Source of the DNA: Sporisorium sorghi
Lineage: Eukaryota; Basidiomycota; Ustilaginomycetes; Ustilaginales; Ustilaginaceae
Direction of reading: 5' to 3'
DNA: 41,276 nucleotides
NCBI GenBank assembly: GCA_023212695.1
Contig: JALCCG010000190.1
Span: forward strand, 1-41,276
Position numbers and translations under genes: made by a program. Shown here one piece after another: positions 8,734 through 17,894 of this stretch (its first letter is position 1; the number at the start of each line of letters is the position of its first letter). The notes beneath the pieces were generated by a model. The model had not been told where the DNA came from. It did not search any database and saw only the letters and a program-made list of their open reading frames with translations.

Positions 8734-11700
8734 TTACGCCGCCCGTCTCGCCTCCTGTATACACCTCACCAACGCAGACGCGTCGCCCGGCGTATCATAC
8801 ACGAACGTCCTCCCGTTCGCGATCCTAATCGTAAAGCTCCTCCCACCTCGGTACTCCACCCCCGTGAGCAAATTCGGGATCGCCTGGCTCGACGTGCGCA
8901 CATTCGCCGCTGTCACGTCCTGCCCGCCCGTATCGTCGTCTGACCCCGCCGCTGCAGCGTGCCGGCCTGAGAGCTTTTCCCATTCCCCTCCGGCCGCGGG
9001 GCAAGGTGTGGGTTTCGCGGCGTCGCCAAGCGTTGCATCGCTTTTAGGGATGGCGAGGATGACCTCGCTTTTCACTTTAAGCGCGGTGGCCGTTTCTTTG
9101 ACGCACAGCAGGCGCGGGAAATCCGTCAGCACCAGCTGGCGTTTTTTGGAAAACATCTTGCCAGCCCCCGTCTTGCGGTGCGCCACGGGAAGGCTGTATA
9201 TCATCACTTCCTTGGGCAGCAGTAGCGCTGCCCAGCTCTGCTGCAGCCCCAGTGCTCCTCCGCCGCCGTTGGCTGGGACGGTAGCAGTGGAAGCTGAGGG
9301 TGGCTGTGGTGGTTGCAGCAGCCGCGTATGAGAGCTCGGGCTGTGGCTGTTCGCATGAACGTTCATGGTCTGCATCGAGCGCGATGAGAAGGGGCGCATG
9401 CCGCGCGTCGCCCCAGCAGGATCAATCTCCGCACCGACCGGTGCAGGTGCGTCGATCGACATGCTCGAGAACCTGCGTCTCGGCGCCGCCGCCACACTCC
9501 CATTCCCAATCCCCTTCTCCGCCACACCCGGCAAGAACCGGCTCTGAAACCCATCCGCCAACCGCTGCAGCCCGCTCTGCCGCTTCCGCACCACCACCAC
9601 CGCCTCCTCCTCACTCCCGGACCCATCCGCATCGTCCTCCGCCGCCGCCGCCACCACACCATCGAGACTCACCGAGCTCTCGTCCGCCGCCCCTGCTTGA
9701 TAGTCAATGCTCTGCGTGTCCCCGTTGTACGCCTGGGACTCGTCCGAGCTGCCGAAGCCTTCGTCGAAGCTGAAATCGCTCGTGTCGCCTACCAAGCCCT
9801 GCTGGGGCAGAGGCGCGACTAGCCCGGTGCGGATCTCGGGCGCGTCGACGTCCCACAGCCGCTCGAAGTCGATCTGCGCGAAAAAGCGGTGTGACTTGAT
9901 CTCCGCTGCAGTGAGGCGCGCAGAGGGGTCGAGCACCAGCACGCGCTCGATCAGGCCCTGCGCGTCCTCTGGGAACCCGGAGGGGAATGTGAATTCGCGG
10001 TTCTTGACCTTCTGCAGCGTCTGGTACTCGTTGACCCCCTTGAACGGCGGTCGTCCAGCGAGGAGCTGGAAGAGCACACAGCCGAACGCCCACCAGTCGG
10101 CCGGTTTGCCTGCCGGCTGCGCCTTTTCCACCAGCAGTTCGGGCGAGACGTACTCGGCTGTGCCTACGAAGCTCGCCGCTCGCGACTGCCCGCTCTGCTT
10201 TTCGGAAGAAATGTCGCCAGGTGCAGCCGCATCGCTTTCCCGACCAACAGGGTGCACGATCTTAGCACTCCCGAAATCGGTAATCTTGACCCGATACCGC
10301 GCATCCAGCAAAATATTCTCCGGCTTGACATCGCGGTGCACCACGCCCGCAGCATGCATCCCCGCGATCGTATCCGCCAGCTGCGCCGCATAGAACCTCG
10401 CCGACGCGACGTCGAAACTGCCGTGCTTCCGAATGAAGTTCAGCAGCTCGCCATTGCTCGCCAGCTCGAGCACAAAGTACAAGCTCTCCCTGTCCTGAAA
10501 CGTCCAGAACAGCGTCACGACCCCGGGGTGGCGGATCATGCGGCTGAGCGCCTCCTTTTCGATCGCGACGTACTTCTGCTTGCCCTGCTTCAGGATGTGC
10601 ACCTTGTCGAGCACCTTGATCGCATACGCCTTGCGTCCGGTTAGGTCGATCCGGTTGCGTCGCCGTTTGGATGATTCGGATCCGACCATCGCAGCGGCGG
10701 CAGTGGTGGCGTTCGGATCGACAACGCCTGGCTCTTTGGGATGGGGGCCGGATAGCAGATCCCACGCCTCGAGCACCGTCGAGTACGACCCTTCGCCGAG
10801 CGTTTCGCCGAAGTGGAAGTCGTGCGGACCTCGCGCTGTCGACGTGCGGGAAGACGGTGTGGTGGGGCGTTCGGGAGCTGACGACGGTTGCAGGCGTGGG
10901 CTTTGGAGGTTGGAGACGGATGCAGGGCTGCGGCCGTAGATCGAGTCGGTGATGCGCGCGGGGCCGACACGGATGGTCTCTGGCGAGCGCGCTAGTTGTG
11001 AGGCTGGCGAGGCCGAACGTGGTCCTGGGAGTGGACGCACGATGGGCGAGAGTGCGGCTCGCGTGGGTGGCGACAGCGCCAGAGCCTGGTCGATCTCCAT
11101 TCCGAAAGCAGGTCGTGACAGCGTCCCGGCAGAGAGGTCGGCAGCAAGCAGTACGAAGGTGCGATCTGGCGTGCCAACACTGCCGCTGCCGCCGACATCG
11201 TCGTCCTCCGGTATAACAGCAACGTGAGGTGGCACACGCACGCCCAGCTCGCCGCCGCCACCGCCGCCCACGCCGGGCACGGTACTGCTGGAGCTCGTTT
11301 TGGAATGCGTGCCCGGGCGGTCGTCGTTGCAGCCCGCCGCCTCGACGGGACTCTGCGCGCTGGGAGAGTAGGCCTTGCGATCCGAGCTCTCGCTGCGCCG
11401 GCCTTTGCTGATGGAACTCTCGCTGGTGCGGGCTCGCAGGATGGCAGGCCGCTTGCTGTTGGACCACAGTCGTTGACGCTGTAGCGAATCGGGCCGACGC
11501 GATGTGCCGGCCGCCGCTGGTCCCATGGGCATCGAGGCTTCACTGCCCGTACCGCTGCTCGGACGCGCTAGCCTCGACTGCGACGAATCGCGCACGCGCC
11601 TGTTCGCCACACCCTCATCTTCGATAGCAGGCGAGTAGCTCGACGGCACAGGCGATGGCTCGCTAGGCGAACCCGGCAGCGAGGCAATGCCTGCTTGAGC

Positions 11701-13665
11701 CTCCATACGAACCACTTCAGCAGGCGTAGGATGTGGCGACACCTGCACATTGCCGTCATGCGCTAGCTCCACCTGTGGCGAGCGCTCCCTCGACAGCGTG
11801 TAGAGCGCCGGCGAGGCGGGCGGAGCATCGACAGCGCTGGGATCGTTGACAAGCAAACCGGGCGAGGCAGTACGATCAAACGCGTCGTTGCTGCTCCCAG
11901 CACGCAAATAGGGAGGCTTTTGAGTGGCCGAAGATCTGCGTCGAAGATGGTTTACAGCAACACCTTGACCTGTTGCGCTTGGGACAAGATAAGGCGAGAG
12001 GTCGGAAGCGATACTACCCACGGCATCGTCGTAGCTCAGAGGCGGTAGCGACGGTGGCTGGCTGTCGACGAGGCCGGCGCTGCGGATCGGATCGCGCGGC
12101 GTATACGCTGAGCCCGGCGGAGCGAGTGCTTCTGGAGTAAGTCTGGAGGAATGCGCGTCGTCAGCGTACTTGGGAACGAACAGAGGAGCGTTGGTGACCG
12201 TGCTGGTCCGAAAATCGCCTGGCACAGGTGTGAGAAGCGGATACAACGGAATGCCCGCTGCGGAACTGGCGCTGTGAGGAGCGGCGGAAAAATAGCTCGA
12301 GCTGCGCGGCAAGGGAGTGCGTGATGCAGACGCGAGACTCATCTCGTCCTCGGAGCTGTCGAGCGGGTTGTAAACAGTATAGTGATCCGAGGGCGGCGGA
12401 CCCAATCCCGTTGTGCGGATACCAATGCGACCTGCGCCCCTTGCAAACTTTTGACGAAGGATCTCGCGGGAGCGTTTGGCAGGCGATGTCGCCGACTGTG
12501 CATCATCTAAAGGCAGCTCTGGCGACCCTGGCGAGGCTGTCGAGGGCGCACGCAGCGGCTTGTTGGTGCGCATCCCGGGACCGACGCGATACATCCAAGC
12601 GTCCGAAGCGGGTTTGGGGACACCCTTGTGCCTGTCCGAGGCGGGCGCAGACGAGCTGAGCGTCGTAGCCGCGGTCGAAGGGCCTGCACTTGTAGCAGAG
12701 AACAGCGAGGTGTCGTTTCTCGGCTCGGCGTGCGCGTTGCTGCTGTGGCTGTCTGCAGCTGATCCAGGCTGAGCGGCGAGGCTCTGACTTGCGGCTGGCT
12801 GGAGATCGGCAGGTGACGGCTGCTGCGTGGACATGGTGAGCGAGCCGTACGGATGATTGCGAGCATTGCGACCAGGAAAGCGGGAAGCAGCAGCAGCGCC
12901 AAAGCCAAGCCTGACATTGCCGAGAGGAGCCTCGCGAAAGGGAGCAGCCTCGAGACTGCTGGTGCTGTTGACCGAGCTGACCGAGCTGACGGACATGGCA
13001 CGACCGAGACTGACACCGCCAATGCTGGAAGCTGCGCCTTCGCTTGCGTCGCCGCTGCCACTGCGGTTGCCAGAAGCGATGCTGCTGCTGGAGGAAGCAT
13101 TGGGAGGATAGTGAGTATTGGTTTGAGGTAGTGAAGAGTTGGACGACTGGCGAGAGCTGCCAGCTGTACCGGAGGGACCACGATTTTGAGATGCAAAGCG
13201 TCGGGGCATGGGCCCCGAGTCGCTGATCATGGGTTCGTCATCGTCATCGTCGGTGGTGAGTTGAGGGTGTGAGGCGGATGCGGCTCTGGAGATGCGGTCC
13301 TCTGCTTCGCTGCCTGCTCTTGACAGCAAACCTTTGCGGATGCGTGGGTTAGACGAGGAAGGAGGAGCATTGTTGGAGTGGATGCTGCTGACGCGGGAGA
13401 CGGTGGCGCTCGAAGTGGCTGAGGGTGCGCTGAGAGGAGTGGGGGCGCTCATGGGCGTGAGATTTGCCGCGGAGGCAGTAGGCGGGGGACCTGTTGCTGT
13501 CGTGGCAGTCGCCGCCGTCGATGCAAGTGGAACATGGTGGGATTGGCTGTCTGACGCTGCAGGGAAGCCGGTATCCATGGGTGTAGGAGAGGCAAAGATG
13601 GTCTGATCCACGCTGTCGCTGCCTTGATCCGCTGAGCCCGCTTGGCTCGTTGACTGTTCCGACAT
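8734..13665 (-). CDS. PDK1: PDK1/Pkh/Ksg1-type AGC master kinase with C-terminal PH domain
   Basis: Serine/threonine kinase expected to phosphorylate activation loops of other AGC kinases (Ypk/Sch9/PKC type) in cell-integrity and growth signalling. The 1643 residues begin at the first in-frame ATG (MSEQSTSQ). Residues 1 to about 940 are Ser/Pro/Ala-rich and probably disordered. The kinase domain spans about 945-1260: glycine loop LGEGSYST from 956, catalytic Lys1017 in AIKVLDK, HRDVKPEN with Asp1112, DFG Asp1130, and the PDK1-type activation loop SFVGTAEYVSPE with Ser1165 at the position of human Ser241. An insertion of about 38 residues lies between the glycine loop and Lys1017. A PH domain of PDK1 type (about 1482-1643), with a basic K..KKR patch, ends the protein and itself contains a low-complexity insertion. 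It is longer than yeast Pkh1/2. It shares a divergent promoter with ILV6. Confidence 0.94.
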   Translation of the reverse strand: MSEQSTSQAGSADQGSDSVDQTIFASPTPMDTGFPAASDSQSHHVPLASTAATATTATGPPPTASAANLTPMSAPTPLSAPSATSSATVSRVSSIHSNNAPPSSSNPRIRKGLLSRAGSEAEDRISRAASASHPQLTTDDDDDEPMISDSGPMPRRFASQNRGPSGTAGSSRQSSNSSLPQTNTHYPPNASSSSSIASGNRSGSGDASEGAASSIGGVSLGRAMSVSSVSSVNSTSSLEAAPFREAPLGNVRLGFGAAAASRFPGRNARNHPYGSLTMSTQQPSPADLQPAASQSLAAQPGSAADSHSSNAHAEPRNDTSLFSATSAGPSTAATTLSSSAPASDRHKGVPKPASDAWMYRVGPGMRTNKPLRAPSTASPGSPELPLDDAQSATSPAKRSREILRQKFARGAGRIGIRTTGLGPPPSDHYTVYNPLDSSEDEMSLASASRTPLPRSSSYFSAAPHSASSAAGIPLYPLLTPVPGDFRTSTVTNAPLFVPKYADDAHSSRLTPEALAPPGSAYTPRDPIRSAGLVDSQPPSLPPLSYDDAVGSIASDLSPYLVPSATGQGVAVNHLRRRSSATQKPPYLRAGSSNDAFDRTASPGLLVNDPSAVDAPPASPALYTLSRERSPQVELAHDGNVQVSPHPTPAEVVRMEAQAGIASLPGSPSEPSPVPSSYSPAIEDEGVANRRVRDSSQSRLARPSSGTGSEASMPMGPAAAGTSRRPDSLQRQRLWSNSKRPAILRARTSESSISKGRRSESSDRKAYSPSAQSPVEAAGCNDDRPGTHSKTSSSSTVPGVGGGGGGELGVRVPPHVAVIPEDDDVGGSGSVGTPDRTFVLLAADLSAGTLSRPAFGMEIDQALALSPPTRAALSPIVRPLPGPRSASPASQLARSPETIRVGPARITDSIYGRSPASVSNLQSPRLQPSSAPERPTTPSSRTSTARGPHDFHFGETLGEGSYSTVLEAWDLLSGPHPKEPGVVDPNATTAAAAMVGSESSKRRRNRIDLTGRKAYAIKVLDKVHILKQGKQKYVAIEKEALSRMIRHPGVVTLFWTFQDRESLYFVLELASNGELLNFIRKHGSFDVASARFYAAQLADTIAGMHAAGVVHRDVKPENILLDARYRVKITDFGSAKIVHPVGRESDAAAPGDISSEKQSGQSRAASFVGTAEYVSPELLVEKAQPAGKPADWWAFGCVLFQLLAGRPPFKGVNEYQTLQKVKNREFTFPSGFPEDAQGLIERVLVLDPSARLTAAEIKSHRFFAQIDFERLWDVDAPEIRTGLVAPLPQQGLVGDTSDFSFDEGFGSSDESQAYNGDTQSIDYQAGAADESSVSLDGVVAAAAEDDADGSGSEEEAVVVVRKRQSGLQRLADGFQSRFLPGVAEKGIGNGSVAAAPRRRFSSMSIDAPAPVGAEIDPAGATRGMRPFSSRSMQTMNVHANSHSPSSHTRLLQPPQPPSASTATVPANGGGGALGLQQSWAALLLPKEVMIYSLPVAHRKTGAGKMFSKKRQLVLTDFPRLLCVKETATALKVKSEVILAIPKSDATLGDAAKPTPCPAAGGEWEKLSGRHAAAAGSDDDTGGQDVTAANVRTSSQAIPNLLTGVEYRGGRSFTIRIANGRTFVYDTPGDASALVRCIQEARRAA

Positions 13666-14408
13666 GGTATCGAAGCAGATCGTCCCTGGGTGCTGGTGAG
13701 TGACAGCCTCTGGTCGGTCGCTGTTCCTAGGAGCGACGACGCGTGTGCTTGCTTTGATCCATGGGCATGGTTTGTTTCGATGCGAACGTTGAGAGAGAGG
13801 GAGAGGGACAAGAGATGCTAGCTCATGGTGATGGTCTTGGATCAAAAGGGTCTGTGCTGCTGCTGCTGCTGCTGCAATGCTGCAATGAGTAATGCCGCTA
13901 AATGACACAGATCGAATGCAACATGCACGCAAAGAAAAGAAGAAGAAAAAAAAGCCACCGCCGATTCGCAGCGTCACGCGTTTTTTGGTCTTTCAAGTCG
14001 ACTCGCGTGGAGGTCGGTAGAAGAGGGTCTAGACTCTGCTGTATCGGGTGTGAGAGCAGTTCAAATCGGGTAGATCTGTTGCTTTGAGTTCAGTCTCGCG
14101 GAAGGGGGGAAAAAGGAAGAATTTCCAGCTGTCAGAACCTTGAAAAAATGATTTTTGAAAGTCGAAAAAAGAAGGTCGTAAAATCCTCTTGGAAAACGGC
14201 CTTTCGTGCGAAAATGTTCGACGGCAGGAAGAATTGCTTTCTCTCTTCTCCTCTCTCTCTGCTGAGAGACTGCACAACTCGAGTCATGCAAACGTGAAAA
14301 GTCGGCAGAAGAGCACAGCAGAACGGCACACTTTTTTTTTCTTTTTTTTTTTCTTTTGTGTTTGACCAACGCACTGCCCTCAACTTCTCACCACCACCTT
14401 CCTCCAAA
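13666..14408. promoter_or_regulatory. Divergent promoter region between PDK1-type kinase and ILV6
   Basis: 743 bp between two divergent start codons. On the kinase side there is a CTG/CAG-type repeat near 13856-13882, which could encode nothing upstream of the chosen start. On the ILV6 side the sequence becomes T/C-rich immediately before the ATG. A TGACTC-type element lies at 14281-14286 and an ACGCGT at 13976-13981; the latter is expected by chance several times in 41 kb. Confidence 0.6.
14281..14286 (-). promoter_or_regulatory. Candidate Gcn4/Cpc1-type (TGACTC) element upstream of ILV6
   Basis: GAGTCA on the + strand, i.e. TGACTC on the other strand, within the ATGACTC context favoured by Gcn4/Cpc1 bZIP factors. 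It lies 122 bp upstream of the ILV6 start codon. ILV genes are classical general amino-acid control targets in fungi. A six-base match occurs often by chance, so this is a candidate only. Confidence 0.3.
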
Positions 14409-15431
14409 ATGATCTCAAGAGGTGCCAGCTCGCTGCTGCGAGTATCGGCGACGGCAGCGTCATCAACGCCCGCCGCATCGCGCATCACCTCCATCCGCCA
14501 CCTCTCCTCCTCTGTAGCCTCCAAACTGCCCAACTCGACCGACAAGCGTCAACAGGAATCCGACTCGACCTCGGCGCTCGACTACAAGCTTGCGCACAAG
14601 CTGCGCAAGCTCCCGCCCCTTCCGTCCCTCGAGCCTCCCTCGCTCGATGCACCCCAGGCCGTTTCGAACATCCTGTACAACACGCCTCCGCCGTCCAAGG
14701 CGCCGTTCAAGCGGCATACGCTCAACTGTCTGGTGCAGAACGAGCCGGGTGTGCTGTCGCGCGTTGCGGGCACTTTGGCCGCACGTGGGTTTAACATCGA
14801 CTCGCTCGTGGTGTGCGGGACGGAGATCCGCGATCTGTCGCGCATGTGCATCGTGCTCCGTGGGCAGGACGGCGTGATCGAGCAGGCGAGGAGGCAGCTC
14901 GAAGACCTCGTGCCCGTCTGGGCCGTGCTGGATTACACGAATACCAAGGTGATCGAGCGCGAGCTGATGCTTGTCAAAGTATCGATCTTGGGCCCGGAGT
15001 ACTTTGAGGAGTCCCAGCAGGCCAGCAGTACGCCAGCGGGTACGCCGGAGCTCATTGCAGAGCGCGAGACCGACTCGAGCAAACCCGCTACTCCGGCAGC
15101 ACAGCACGCCGCTCAGCAGGCTCCTTTGACTCCTACAGAGGCACTGCGCGTCAAGTCGGACAACATGCGCTCCGTCATCGCCCTCGCCGAACAGTTCCGC
15201 GGCCGCGTCGTCGACGTCTCTGCCACCAGTGTTATCGTGGAGATGTCCGGAAAGAGCTCCAGATGCGACGCCTTCCTCAAGCTCGTCAGGCCGTTTGGCA
15301 TCCTCGAGTGCGCCAGGAGTGGCACCATGGTGCTGCCTAGGTCGCCCATCCCGTCGTCGTATGCCGGTGCGGAGGATCTGTTCGAGGACGAGGTCGATGC
15401 TGTCGATGCTGGCGCTCTGCCTCCCGGTTAA
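14409..15431 (+). CDS. ILV6: Acetolactate synthase regulatory (small) subunit, mitochondrial
   Basis: Regulatory subunit of acetohydroxyacid synthase, the first common step of valine, leucine and isoleucine synthesis in mitochondria; the fungal subunit stimulates the catalytic subunit and confers valine feedback inhibition (family knowledge). 340 residues. The N-terminus is Ser/Arg/Ala-rich with few acids (MISRGASSLLRVSATAAS), as expected of a mitochondrial targeting sequence. The ACT domain lies at about 104-180 (TLNCLVQNEPGVLSRVAGTL, then GFNIDSLVVCGTE). A Pro/Ala/Thr-rich insert (about 200-240) precedes the C-terminal domain (ALRVKSDNMRSVIALAEQF onward). The ATG at 14409 is preferred over an upstream non-ATG frame because the targeting sequence starts there. 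Intronless; divergent from the kinase gene. Confidence 0.95.
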   Translation: MISRGASSLLRVSATAASSTPAASRITSIRHLSSSVASKLPNSTDKRQQESDSTSALDYKLAHKLRKLPPLPSLEPPSLDAPQAVSNILYNTPPPSKAPFKRHTLNCLVQNEPGVLSRVAGTLAARGFNIDSLVVCGTEIRDLSRMCIVLRGQDGVIEQARRQLEDLVPVWAVLDYTNTKVIERELMLVKVSILGPEYFEESQQASSTPAGTPELIAERETDSSKPATPAAQHAAQQAPLTPTEALRVKSDNMRSVIALAEQFRGRVVDVSATSVIVEMSGKSSRCDAFLKLVRPFGILECARSGTMVLPRSPIPSSYAGAEDLFEDEVDAVDAGALPPG

Positions 15432-15861
15432 GCAGGCGAACGGTGTCAGAGTCAGTGTTTGAGTGCGTCCCGCCTTTTGTCGCTTTCAAAACGTACCCCT
15501 TCCGCAACACAGAATCCCGCTTCTTCCGAATGGGGTCCATCTCTGCGTGCCGTGCCACTTCTTCGCCTGTCTTTGAACGAGGTCACTTCTGAGCCCACTC
15601 TCAAGCCCCCGCCTGGACCTCTTTGGAAAAGTCAATCGATATTACTAACTAGCTGAGACAGTGAGACAAGATGTGTGCGAGTGGGTCCAACGCTGCTTCT
15701 AAGAGCGTGCGTCGGTGTGACTGATGATACAAAACTAGAATACAAGGTTGGAGGGCTTCGATACAAGACAAAGAACAACGGGTCAAAAGCAGGCAGGAAT
15801 GCTATCACAGAAGTGCGAAGAGCGATGCAAGGGCCAGAGCGCGATGAGGGTATGGCCGCGA
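15432..15861. other. Convergent 3' intergenic region (ILV6 / unknown gene)
   Basis: 430 bp between the ILV6 stop and the stop of the convergent unknown gene. No gene, repeat or RNA is recognised; expected to hold both 3' UTRs. Confidence 0.5.
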
Positions 15862-16509
15862 CTACCACTCGTCCATCATCATCTCGTTGAGGCCCGCGCC
15901 TTGTGCACGCGCCTCTACTTGCTCCCACAATCGCTTGCCCTGTGCCGCTCCTGCGTGCTGCAGACCAAAGTACCTGCTCGACGCCACATTGCCGCTACCG
16001 TCATCCGAAGGCGACGGCGTGGGCGGGAACTCGACTGCCATCGGGAAGCGCATCTGTGCCGGTGGCGAGGCGGGCACTTCGCTCTGGTGCGCTGGGTTCG
16101 ATGGCTCGATCACCATCTGCACATCCGCGCCCTCGAGCAGATGCAGCTCGTCGGACTTGATGAAAGTGTAGCCGTACGACGTGACCACCTTGAGCCAGTG
16201 CGGCGACGCTGTCAAAGCGGTGGAGTATTTGCCCTTCACGGCGGACGAGTGCGTGTACGTGTCCCGCTGCTGGTGAGCGGTGGAAGAGGGAAGGTCGTCG
16301 AGGGTCACGTCGGATGAGCTGGCGAACGGGTCCGCAGCGTACTGCGACGAGGGCGTGGGCAGCGGCGTATGCTGTGTGGGGAACAGGCTGGTGGATCGCG
16401 AGCCTCGGAGCGGAATGGTGGGGCGCGCACGTTTGCCAGAGAGCGGCGAGGTCTCGACGGTCTCCTCCTCGGTCTTGCGCTTGGACGTGGGAGACGAACC
16501 GCCCGCCAT
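15862..16509 (-). CDS. Small uncharacterised, probably nuclear protein
   Basis: 215 residues from the ATG at 16509, chosen for its good context (CAACACC before ATGG). An in-frame ATG at 16551 would add 14 residues, and still further upstream the frame has only a TTG. The N-terminal half is polar and Ser/Pro/Thr-rich with two basic clusters (SKRK and GKRARP) that could form a nuclear localisation signal. A more ordered centre (about residues 90-140) includes SPHWLKVVTSYGYTFIKSDE, followed by a Pro-rich stretch. The C-terminus carries a helix-like segment ending in MMMDEW. I recognise no family. GC-rich third positions and its length argue that it is a real gene; function unknown. Confidence 0.6.
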   Translation of the reverse strand: MAGGSSPTSKRKTEEETVETSPLSGKRARPTIPLRGSRSTSLFPTQHTPLPTPSSQYAADPFASSSDVTLDDLPSSTAHQQRDTYTHSSAVKGKYSTALTASPHWLKVVTSYGYTFIKSDELHLLEGADVQMVIEPSNPAHQSEVPASPPAQMRFPMAVEFPPTPSPSDDGSGNVASSRYFGLQHAGAAQGKRLWEQVEARAQGAGLNEMMMDEW

Positions 16510-17894
16510 GGTGTTGAGATAGGACGTCTTGACTGCAGGAGAGAGCAGCATGATGAGCGATGTCGCGGTCGAGTGCTTAGGCTGGAGAGTGAAGAGCAAC
16601 GAGTGAAATGTAGTCGCCGTAGAGAGACGGAGGCAGACAGGAAGGTGCCAGGACGAGTGGCCAGCACTCGTCGAGTGGGCAGTTGAGCTAGTAGAAGCTA
16701 GTAAGCAGTTTTATATGGAGCTGTATAGGAGGGGAGGAAGAGTGAGAGGCAAGAGAGAGGATAGCGGAATGCAATTGGTGGAGGAAAGGAAGAAGAAAGT
16801 GGGGAAGGCAAATTCTCGAGATTCTACGCTTTCGCACTCCTTCTCAAAAGACGCGGTCCGAATCGAATCGGGAGACGGGAATGTAAGGAGTAACTCTCTC
16901 TGTCGGTCAATAAAAATTTCATTTTGTCACCCACACGCAGAGCTGCAGCCTCCACGGCCACTAACAGAAAAGTTCATTTCTAGCGCGGTCTCTCGAAAAA
17001 GTGGCTGCAGCCGGCAGCAGCAGGATAGAAATTATTCGAATCTGCAGCGTAGACACACACACCAAGAAGCCGCGTTCTGCCGCCTTCTTTCGCGTTTGAG
17101 TGCCATTCCGTTAACTTACTTCTGGCTCGTAAGCGGCTCCTGCGCGACGCGAAACAGACTCCCAAAATGTTTCGCGAGATGTTTCGCGAGAAGCGTAATT
17201 TGTCACCTTTTTATCATGGTTTTCTTTTTGCAAGTGTGTGTGTGGTGAGATGGGGTGGGTTGAGTGTGGTGAGTAGGATGGTGACGGGTTGTGGCGGGAT
17301 GGGTGTGGGAGTTGGGAGTTGGGAGCGCTCGAGGGGGAGGAGTGCTGGGGCTCTCTTGGGTGAGGGGGGTCACAGGTCCCGCCGTGAGACTCTCTCGAGC
17401 TTCAGTGCTCGGCGCGCTGTGGCGTGCCCGACGTCGAGCGTCGTCAGTGATGCGTAGCTCTAAGGAGGGAGCGGGGCGGTTGTCGAACATGGCGCGCGGA
17501 CTTCGGCATCCGAGTCAAGTGTAACTCATGCTTGAGGTTCAATACAAGGTCAGTGCGGGGGGCAGGACGAATCTTGAACCGAGTCGGTACCGAACCTTGT
17601 GCGAGAGCGTGTGTACGTCATCGCTGTGCCTGAGAGAGCTTGTGGTGGGGGTGGCTGGCGGCGCACAATGGTGGAACGCCCGCGTCCACGCCCCACGCTG
17701 CTGGACCAAGGGGGGCTGGTGGGGAAGCCTCGTGAAGTATGGAGTTTAGGGTGGCGAGGATGGATGGCCTCGCCGCGGGGTTGCGCTGCGACGAGCTAAA
17801 CTCGGGGGGCCCTGAATGATCGGCATCGTTCACAGAGCAAAAGCTTTCTAGTCTAAACATGAATTTTCGACATCATCCCGAACAGCCGCTAACG
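16510..17894. other. Intergenic region with G-rich block
   Basis: About 1.4 kb between the unknown gene's start and the TRM9 stop. The left part is presumably the promoter of the minus-strand unknown gene. It contains a 12-bp direct repeat in tandem (two copies of ATGTTTCGCGAG, 17167-17190) and a G-rich block on the + strand (about 17235-17350) with several GGG/GGGG runs. No frame here looks coding and no tRNA-like A/B box pair could be fitted; one GGTTCAATAC B-box-like string near 17536 has no matching A box. Confidence 0.5.

Noticed and set aside
17167..17190. Tandem 12-bp repeat ATGTTTCGCGAG
   Set aside because: Only two copies, no link to a gene or known element; noted in the intergenic entry only.
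16715..17248. 177-codon plus-strand frame upstream of the unknown gene
   Set aside because: Low-complexity translation of promoter-type sequence; no domain and no neighbouring exon support.
17530..17550. tRNA B-box-like string GGTTCAATAC
   Set aside because: No matching A box or cloverleaf within range.
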